Positions 7,291-13,364 of a stretch of 20,996 nucleotides of DNA are shown one piece after another. The notes below the pieces were generated by a model. That model saw only the letters and a program-made list of their open reading frames with translations, made no database searches and was not told where the DNA came from. The first letter of the stretch is position 1. Every line of letters begins with the position of its first letter. A program made the translations under genes and the position numbers. Origin of the DNA: Chloracidobacterium sp. UBA6041 (GTDB lineage: Bacteria > Acidobacteriota > Blastocatellia > Pyrinomonadales > Pyrinomonadaceae); the NCBI GenBank assembly GCA_002427845.1, contig DIYZ01000177.1, forward strand, positions 3,793-24,788, read 5' to 3'.

Positions 7291-7459
7291 TTTGGAGTGC
7301 GGCGACTCGACCACCCCAGCGCGGCTGCCGCGCCGGGGACCCCGGCTGTCGCCGCTTTGGTCCGTGGCGGCTTGACGCCACGTTACGTCCGAAATGCAAC
7401 CAACTTGGCCGCGACAGGTCGCGACCGACCAAAGCGCTGACAGGTCAGCGCACTCCAAA
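7291..7459. repeat. Four-hairpin palindromic repeat, copy B (sat-cysC gap), with nested palindrome
   Basis: Identical to copy A except for two substitutions and a 39-base insertion (7307-7345). The insertion sits at the 2-base tip of H1, so both stem strands (GCGGCGAC and GTCGCCGC) are intact. The insert carries its own palindrome, CCCCAGCGCGG-CTG-CCGCGCCGGGG (one mismatch), the same layout as the palindromes in the PEP carboxylase gene. Copies A and B bracket sat. Confidence 0.9.
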
Positions 7460-7476
7460 GAGGTGCTCGTCAGTTT

Positions 7477-8178
7477 ATGAAGAATAGAAAAGGTTTCACG
7501 TTGTGGTTGACTGGCTTGTCCGGAGCGGGCAAGACGACGTTGGCTGCGCTCCTGGCAACGGAACTACGCGCTCGTGGTGTCAATGTAGAGGTTTTGGACG
7601 GAGACGAGTTTCGCACCAATCTATCAAAAGGTTTGGGTTTTTCTAAAGAAGACCGCGACACCAACATCCGGCGCATCGGCTATGTTTGCCGACTGCTCTC
7701 ACGCAACGGTGTCGGCACTGTATCGGCCGCTATCTCCCCCTATCGCTCGGTGCGAGATGAAGTGCGGCGCGCAATTGAACGGGAGGATGTTGAATTCATC
7801 GAAGTCTTCGTCAAATGCCCGATTGCGGTACTTGCTGAACGCGATGTGAAAGGGCTATACAAGGAAGCGCTCGCAGGCAGGCTCAAGGGATTCACCGGAG
7901 TCTCCGATCCATATGAGGAGCCCCTCGCTCCAGACGTCATCGTCGAGACCGACCGAGAGACCGTGGAGTCGAGTAGTAGCATCATCATTCGCGAGCTTGA
8001 GCAAAGGGGGTTGATACCGGAGGTAGACTTAAGCAGGCCGAGGATTGTGTCTTCCGGTTTTTCCCGGCGCTGGAGGTCAGCGGCGAAGAGTTCGCGCAGA
8101 GTTACAGCTGCCGGTGGCGGCAGCAGCCTAACAATTCTCAAGAGACTATTTCTTAATAAACCAATAAGGAAAAGGTGA
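7477..8178 (+). CDS. cysC: Adenylylsulfate (APS) kinase with extra basic C-terminal tail
   Basis: A 233-residue kinase that phosphorylates APS to PAPS. Seen: Walker A GLSGAGKTT (residues 13-21), LDGDEFRTNLSKGLGFSKEDRDTNIRR, SAAISPYRSVRDEVR with the conserved Ser region, and LYKEALAGRLKGFTGVSDPYEEP. The known domain ends at about residue 183 (QRGLIPE). The last 50 residues are Arg/Lys/Ser-rich, without a recognisable motif, and longer than the family's usual 175-200 residues; a lost stop codon is one explanation. The ribosome site AAAGAGG (7457-7463) comes from the edge of repeat copy B and is 13 bases away, longer than ideal. The stop TGA overlaps the first base of the metY ATG. Confidence 0.92.
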   Translation: MKNRKGFTLWLTGLSGAGKTTLAALLATELRARGVNVEVLDGDEFRTNLSKGLGFSKEDRDTNIRRIGYVCRLLSRNGVGTVSAAISPYRSVRDEVRRAIEREDVEFIEVFVKCPIAVLAERDVKGLYKEALAGRLKGFTGVSDPYEEPLAPDVIVETDRETVESSSSIIIRELEQRGLIPEVDLSRPRIVSSGFSRRWRSAAKSSRRVTAAGGGSSLTILKRLFLNKPIRKR

Positions 8179-9530
8179 TGGCAAACGAACACGACAATCC
8201 AAAACTTCATTTCAACACGCTCGCGATTCACGGCGGTCAGACACCCGATCCGACCACTAACGCGCGGGCCGTACCCATTTACCAGACCACTTCCTACGTT
8301 TTTAACGATACTGATCACGCCGCTCGCCTCTTCGCGCTGCAGGAGTTTGGGAACATCTACACGCGAATCATGAACCCGACTACCGATGTCTTTGAAAAGC
8401 GAATCGCGGCACTTGAGAGCGGTGCAGCGGCGCTGGGTATGGCGTCGGGTCAGGCTGCGGAGACACTCACCGTACTTACTTTGGCAAAGGCAGGAGACGA
8501 GATCCTCTCGACCACGTCGCTTTACGGGGGCACGTACAATCTTTTCCATTACACCTTGCCGAGACTCGGCATCACTGTGCGTTTCGTTGATGCGGCGGAC
8601 TACGATGGTTTACGCGCCGCCATCAATGACAAGACAAAGGCCGTTTACTCGGAAACCGTTGGCAATCCCAAGCTCGACGTACTCGACATCGAGCGCCTGG
8701 CTGAAATTGCACACGAGCAAGGATTGCCCCTCATCATCGACAACACAACTCCTTCGCCGGCATTGTGCCGGCCTATCGAGTGGGGTGCTGACATCACCGT
8801 TAACTCGGCGACCAAGTTCATCGGCGGGCATGGTACCTCGATCGGCGGCGTGATTGTTGACTCCGGCAAGTTTGATTGGAAAGCATCTGGACGCTTCCCC
8901 GACTTCACCGATCCCGATCCGTCTTATCACGGTGTTTCCTACACAGAGGCTTTTGGGCCGCTGGCGTTTATCATCAAAGCACGGGTGCAAGTGTTGCGCG
9001 ACACAGGCGGATGCCTATCGCCATTCAACTCGTTCCTGTTATTACAGGGTGCGGAGACGTTGCACCTGCGCATGCAGCGTCACTCGGAAAACGCTCTCAA
9101 GGTGGCCCAGTTCCTGGAAAAACATGAGGAAGTGGAATGGGTGAATTATCCCGGTCTGGAATCCAGTCCTTACTACGCGCTCGCTCAAAAGTATTTACCT
9201 GACGGCGCAGGCGCGCTAATCACGTTTGGCATACGGGGAGGCACCGAGGCAGCGAAGAGCTTTATCAATTCACTGCAGGTCTTTAGCCTCCTCGCTAACA
9301 TTGGCGACGCGAAATCGCTGGTCATTCACCCAGCCTCGACCACACACCAGCAGCTTACAGAAGCGGAGCAGCGGGCCACTGGCACAACGCCTGAACTGAT
9401 TCGCCTGTCGGTCGGCATAGAAGACGTGCGCGACATAATTGCAGATGTCGATCAGGCGCTGACAAAGAGTGGGCGCGCCTTGGCTGAGCCGCAAGAAAGC
9501 AAAAAAGTCGTGGGAGCAGGCATTGCATAA
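8178..9530 (+). CDS. metY: O-acetylhomoserine sulfhydrylase (aminocarboxypropyltransferase)
   Basis: A 450-residue PLP enzyme of the Cys/Met metabolism family, joining sulfide to O-acetylhomoserine to give homocysteine. Seen: LAIHGGQTPDPTTNARAVPIYQTTSYVF, NPTTDVFEKRIAALESG, TSLYGGTYNLF, IIDNTTPSPALCRPIEWGADI, and NSATKFIGGHGTSIGG with the PLP Lys at residue 213. Length and the HGG-Q-D start are typical of MetY rather than MetB/MetC. ATG 8178 has AAGGAAAAGG just upstream; a GTG one codon earlier is less likely. Translation is coupled to cysC (TGATG) and metX follows after two bases, so enzyme and substrate supplier are adjacent. Confidence 0.95.
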   Translation: MANEHDNPKLHFNTLAIHGGQTPDPTTNARAVPIYQTTSYVFNDTDHAARLFALQEFGNIYTRIMNPTTDVFEKRIAALESGAAALGMASGQAAETLTVLTLAKAGDEILSTTSLYGGTYNLFHYTLPRLGITVRFVDAADYDGLRAAINDKTKAVYSETVGNPKLDVLDIERLAEIAHEQGLPLIIDNTTPSPALCRPIEWGADITVNSATKFIGGHGTSIGGVIVDSGKFDWKASGRFPDFTDPDPSYHGVSYTEAFGPLAFIIKARVQVLRDTGGCLSPFNSFLLLQGAETLHLRMQRHSENALKVAQFLEKHEEVEWVNYPGLESSPYYALAQKYLPDGAGALITFGIRGGTEAAKSFINSLQVFSLLANIGDAKSLVIHPASTTHQQLTEAEQRATGTTPELIRLSVGIEDVRDIIADVDQALTKSGRALAEPQESKKVVGAGIA

Positions 9531-9532
9531 AG

Positions 9533-10663
9533 ATGAGCGCTGCGTTAGAGCCTACAGTTGAAGCTGATTGTACTTTCGGGACAGATGAACCGTTCAGGCT
9601 CAACTCTGGCGATAGGTTGCAGTCTGTCACGCTCCGTTATGCGCTTTACGGAGAACTAAACGAAACGCGTGACAATGCGCTGCTTGTTTGTCATGCATTA
9701 TCTGGTTCGGCGAGGGTGGCGGACTGGTGGCCGCAGTTGATTGGTCCCGGCCAACCCTTCGACACGAACCGCTACTGTGTTATCGGCGTAAACACTATCG
9801 GGTCGTGTTACGGCTCGACTGGGCCACTTTCTGAGAATCCCCAAAAACCTCACGAACCTTACGGCAGCAACTTTCCCCTCGTCACAATCAACGACATCGT
9901 AAGAACACAAGCGCTGCTGCTGGACCATCTGGGCGTCGAGCGGCTTACAGCTGTCATCGGGGGCTCAATTGGAGGAATGCAGGCTTTGAGTTGGGCCGTG
10001 GATTTCCCGGAGCGAGTAGAGCGGTGCATTGCCATTGGTGCTGCGCCCCTCTCGGCGATGGGGTTGGCCCTCAATCATCTGCAACGGCAGGCAATTCTCA
10101 ACGACCCGGCGTGGCGAGAAGGTCATTACGCACTGGACCAACAGCCGGTTGCGGGGTTAGCTCTGGCGCGTGGGATCGCGCTTTGTAGTTACAAATCGGC
10201 AGAACTCTTTTCGGAGCGTTTTGCGCGGCGGCCTAACCGTAGCGGCGAGGATCCGCAGAGTTCACTGACCGCGCGTTACGACATTGCGGGCTATCTGGAT
10301 TATCAGGGCGCGATCTTTACGCCGCGTTTCGACGCGAACTCCTACCTGGTGCTCTCGAAGGCGATGGATACCTTTGATCTCGCTCATGGTGATAGATCCG
10401 AGGCTTCGCTTGAGGCAGCCTTGCGTCGGATTCGCGCGCGGCTATTGCTGGTTGGTATCTCTTCAGACTGGCTCTTTCCGGCGAGCGACGTGCGTGCGCT
10501 TGCCTGGGCCGCAAGGGCGGCCGGAGTTAAAGCAAACTACGCTGAGCTTATTTCGTCACATGGCCACGACGGATTTCTTGCGGAGGCAGCGCAGCTGGCA
10601 CCCATCCTCAAAGCGCATCTTGAGGAAGAGCAGCCGGCTTTCGCGGGGACGGGCCGCCGATAA
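9533..10663 (+). CDS. metX: Homoserine O-acyltransferase (acetyltransferase family)
   Basis: A 376-residue alpha/beta-hydrolase that activates homoserine with an acyl group, providing the MetY substrate. Seen: CHALSGSARVADWW (oxyanion region), NTIGSCYGSTGPLS, the nucleophile elbow GGSIGGMQ with Ser145, Asp312 in SSDWLFP, and His345 in SHGHDGFL, completing the Ser-Asp-His triad. Whether the donor is acetyl- or succinyl-CoA cannot be told with certainty by eye; the MetY neighbour favours acetyl. It begins two bases after the metY stop; a weak GGAGCAGG lies in the metY end. It is the last gene of the sulfur run: a 334-base gap follows. Confidence 0.93.
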   Translation: MSAALEPTVEADCTFGTDEPFRLNSGDRLQSVTLRYALYGELNETRDNALLVCHALSGSARVADWWPQLIGPGQPFDTNRYCVIGVNTIGSCYGSTGPLSENPQKPHEPYGSNFPLVTINDIVRTQALLLDHLGVERLTAVIGGSIGGMQALSWAVDFPERVERCIAIGAAPLSAMGLALNHLQRQAILNDPAWREGHYALDQQPVAGLALARGIALCSYKSAELFSERFARRPNRSGEDPQSSLTARYDIAGYLDYQGAIFTPRFDANSYLVLSKAMDTFDLAHGDRSEASLEAALRRIRARLLLVGISSDWLFPASDVRALAWAARAAGVKANYAELISSHGHDGFLAEAAQLAPILKAHLEEEQPAFAGTGRR

Positions 10664-10997
10664 CGGAACGCGATTAAGCGGGGTCAAAACGATCCACGAA
10701 GTACACGAAAGTTCACGAAGAAGGTTAGGAGGCTCTGAATAAGTTAATGGGGGCTTACTTTTCAAAACCCGCGCTTCGCGGGCTCAATGCAAATTCTTTA
10801 CCAACTTGTTCGGCGTTTCCGTTAGTGTTGCTTAGTGTGATTTAGTGGTTCGTTTACTTATTTCTTAAATTAAGACACTGCCGAAGTGCGCGGGACGCTT
10901 AGTTTTTCGCGAGCTTTCGTTATTCTTTGTGCGCTGCTGGCGTCCTGGCGGTCCATGCGATTGAGGAAACCAGTTCTTCGGAGACTGTTTGATTTCT
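10664..10997. other. Gene-free gap with short dispersed repeats
   Basis: No gene seen. It holds two short internally repetitive tracts: 10691-10724 (CACGAA three times at 9-10 base spacing) and 10821-10852 (TTAGTG three times at about 10-base spacing). A 6-bp GC hairpin, CCCGCG-CTT-CGCGGG, lies at 10768-10782; only its minus strand is followed by four T, so it is not a clear terminator for metX. No convincing promoter for the next gene was found. Confidence 0.6.
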
Positions 10998-12116
10998 ATG
11001 ACAAAAGTAAAACGCATCGGGGTGCTAACCGGAGGCGGCGACGCGCCTGGGCTCAATCCCGCAATCAAAGGTTTGGTTTATCGGGCTTCCGAGCGCGGGA
11101 TCGAAACAGACGGCCTCAGCGACGGTTGGCTAAGTTTGCTTAACCCTCCGTTCGATGTCGTACCGCTTGAGCGCGCAAAGGTGCGCCGTTGGGACCGCGA
11201 CGGCGGCACTAACCTCGGTTCGTCGCGCACCAACCCCTTCCAGACACCTAACGAGTCGGGAGAGCGAATCGACAAGTCGTCGGAAGTGATCGCTAATATC
11301 GAGAAGCTGGGTCTGGATGCCGTCGTGGCTTGCGGTGGTGAGGATACCCTTGGCGTTGCCGCACGTCTCTCAGAAAAGGGCGTGCCCATTATCGGCGTTC
11401 CCAAGACGATCGATAAAGATCTGGCAGGAACTGATTACACACTCGGCTTTGACTCAGCCTTGAGAAACGTAACGGAAGTCATCGAGCGCTCGCGCACCCC
11501 CGCCGGTTCGCACGGCTGGGTCCAGGTGATCGAAGTCATGGGACGCCACTCCGGCCACCTGGCTCTTTGGTCAGGGGTTGCGGGTCAGGCAGACATTATC
11601 CTGATTCCTGAACACCCATTTCGCTACGAGAAGGTCTACCGCCACTTGAGAGATCATCTTGGAGATTCAACGTCGCATCCCCGCGATCCGCAGCACCCGC
11701 GTTACTCGGTGGTCGTCGTCGCCGAGGGTGCTTGTGCGGAAGATGGCGAGTTGATCATCACAGACGACCGCCATGACGCTTTCGGCCACGCGCGGCTAGG
11801 AGGCATCGCTGAAGTCCTGGCGCGGAGAATCATGAGTGATACGCCCTACGATGCGCGTTCGGTAATTGTTGGCCACCCGCAACGTGGCGGTCCGCCTTCG
11901 CCCGTGGACCGTATTATGGGGGTGATGTTCGGCGCGCGTGCGGCGGACGCCGTCGCCGAAGGTGATTTCGGCAAGATGGTGTCGTCGCGGGGAATCGCCC
12001 CGGCATGCGATCTTTCGCTAGTCGATATTTCGATGGTGCTTGGGAAGATTGACACGGTGGACGTAGCGCGACTCTACGACACCGATCGCTACCATCTGAA
12101 AGGCCTCGGGATGTGA
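10998..12116 (+). CDS. pfp: 6-phosphofructokinase, pyrophosphate-type signature
   Basis: A 372-residue phosphofructokinase of glycolysis. Seen: LTGGGDAPGLNPAIKG at the start, CGGEDTLG (residues 112-119), PKTIDKDLAGTDYTLGFDSA (from residue 135), EVMGRHSGHLA, and VVVAEGA. In the family, Asp after GG(D/E) (here Asp116, where ATP enzymes have Gly) and Lys before TID (here Lys136, where ATP enzymes have Gly) select pyrophosphate over ATP; both are present, so PPi dependence is predicted. Lys140 replaces the usual Asn of TIDND. ATG 10998 begins MTKVKRIGVL; a TTG three codons earlier is less likely. The ribosome site is weak. The following dehydrogenase starts 14 bases later. Confidence 0.92.
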   Translation: MTKVKRIGVLTGGGDAPGLNPAIKGLVYRASERGIETDGLSDGWLSLLNPPFDVVPLERAKVRRWDRDGGTNLGSSRTNPFQTPNESGERIDKSSEVIANIEKLGLDAVVACGGEDTLGVAARLSEKGVPIIGVPKTIDKDLAGTDYTLGFDSALRNVTEVIERSRTPAGSHGWVQVIEVMGRHSGHLALWSGVAGQADIILIPEHPFRYEKVYRHLRDHLGDSTSHPRDPQHPRYSVVVVAEGACAEDGELIITDDRHDAFGHARLGGIAEVLARRIMSDTPYDARSVIVGHPQRGGPPSPVDRIMGVMFGARAADAVAEGDFGKMVSSRGIAPACDLSLVDISMVLGKIDTVDVARLYDTDRYHLKGLGM

Positions 12117-12130
12117 ACAGGAAGTGAATA

Positions 12131-12922
12131 ATGATGGAAAGTGTTGGAGACAAAACTGCCCTGCCTTCGTCGCTATTGCGTGGCCGGGTAGCGATTGTGA
12201 CCGGGGGTGCACGCGGCATCGGACGCGCGACTGTGCTTCGGCTGGCTGAGGCGGGAGCCGATGTGGTCATCAATTACGCGCGAAACGAAGAGGCGGCGGA
12301 AGGAGTCGCGCGTCTGGCTCGCGAGTTTGGTGTGCAAGCGTTGCCATTGCGCGCCGATGTTTCTGACGTTGATCAGGCCGCCTCTCTGGTTGAAAGTACA
12401 GTCGAACAATTCGGCAAGGTTGATCTGCTCGTGGCAAACGCCGGCATCTGGGAAGGCGCGCCAGTTGAAGAGTTGTCCGAAGAGGTCTGGGATCGGGTCA
12501 TCGACGCCAACCTCAAAGGGACATGGGCAGCCTGTCGCGCCGTTGTACCTTTCATGAAACGGCAGGGACGTGGTGGGATTGTGATTGTTAGCTCTACTGC
12601 CGGCCAGCGAGGCGAGGCAGGCTACTCGAATTACGCTGCCTCAAAGGGAGGCCAGATCAGTTTCACCAAGGCGCTGGCGGCTGAACTCGCCCCCGGCATC
12701 CGGGTCAACAGCGTTGCTCCGGGGTGGGTTGATACAGACTTGAATAATGGAGTGTTTGGCAACAGCGAGTTCAAACAGAAGATCACCGCAGCAATACCAC
12801 TCGGTCGCGTAGCGACAGCGGATGACGTAGCCCTCTCGATCGTCTTCCTGGCATCGGACTGGTCCCGGCACATCACCGGCGAAATACTCAATATCAACGG
12901 CGGTGCGGTGCTCTGTGGATAG
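12131..12922 (+). CDS. Short-chain dehydrogenase/reductase (FabG-like)
   Basis: A 263-residue classical SDR. Seen: the cofactor loop TGGARGIGRA near residue 24, the NAG motif VANAGIWEG, SSTAG with the catalytic Ser, YAASK with Tyr168 and Lys172, and NSVAPGWVDT. It resembles 3-oxoacyl-ACP reductases and glucose 1-dehydrogenases, but the substrate cannot be named. Arg/Asn after the second beta strand (NYARNEE) favours NADPH. AGGAAG at 12119-12124 supports ATG 12131 or the adjacent ATG 12134. It follows the phosphofructokinase gene closely and is probably co-transcribed; no functional link is evident. Confidence 0.88.
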   Translation: MMESVGDKTALPSSLLRGRVAIVTGGARGIGRATVLRLAEAGADVVINYARNEEAAEGVARLAREFGVQALPLRADVSDVDQAASLVESTVEQFGKVDLLVANAGIWEGAPVEELSEEVWDRVIDANLKGTWAACRAVVPFMKRQGRGGIVIVSSTAGQRGEAGYSNYAASKGGQISFTKALAAELAPGIRVNSVAPGWVDTDLNNGVFGNSEFKQKITAAIPLGRVATADDVALSIVFLASDWSRHITGEILNINGGAVLCG

Positions 12923-12993
12923 TTGGCAGCGGCGAACTCTTTCGGCTTCCTGTAAAGTGGAGAGCTGCTTGCGCTGAACTTTCGCGACCTTTT

Positions 12994-13075
12994 TTCTCTG
13001 TGCAGTCTCGTGTCCTCTGCGTCTCTGTGGTGAACGCCTGTTTCAAAATAACTCACCAGAGAGACACAGGGCAGC
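12994..13075. repeat. Short inverted word repeat downstream of the dehydrogenase
   Basis: A tract built from CTCTGTG/CTCTGCGTC words (about 12994-13034) is followed by a partly complementary tract (13051-13075, CACCAGAGAGACACAGGGC). A related fragment (ACGCAGAGAACGCAGAGG) is at 13319-13336. It is non-coding. Confidence 0.5.
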
Positions 13076-13091
13076 CTAGCCGCACCCAAAC

Positions 13092-13265
13092 GCTTCGGCT
13101 CCGGAGGAGCCGAATGTTTATAGATACGGAACGTCACCCAAAGACAAGAGCTCCAGCGGAGCGAAATGTTGTAAGCGAGTATTCGCCTCAGCAACATTCC
13201 GCTCCTCCGGAGCTGCAAAAACTCTATGGATTCCGCTGACTATAAACATTTCGTCCCTCCGGGAC
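13092..13265. repeat. Array of four small hairpin units in head-to-head arrangement
   Basis: Four units, each a short GC hairpin followed by GAA(A)TGTT. Plus-strand units are GGCTCC-GGA-GGAGCC + GAATGTTTATAG (13097-13123) and GCTCC-AGC-GGAGC + GAAATGTTG (13150-13171). Minus-strand units are GCTCC-GGA-GGAGC + GGAATGTTG (13191-13213) and GTCCC-GGA-GGGAC + GAAATGTTTATAG (13240-13265). The order forms one large palindrome between convergent genes. The hairpin sequence varies while pairing is kept. Confidence 0.75.
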
Positions 13266-13364
13266 TGGTGGTTATGGTTAGAAACTTTGTTAGAAAAACA
13301 AGAACCGTCGGACTTGTTACGCAGAGAACGCAGAGGAGGCACAAAGTGTCCTGGACGCTTCCCA

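Noticed and set aside
5979..7459. Repeats A and B as a CRISPR array or transposon ends around sat
   Set aside because: There are only two copies with a gene between them, no spacers, and no transposase; sat is a normal operon member, so a composite transposon is unlikely.
7740..8549. 269-codon open frame on the minus strand across cysC and metY
   Set aside because: It is antisense to two clearly real genes and its translation shows no family features; an open frame is common opposite GC-rich coding DNA.
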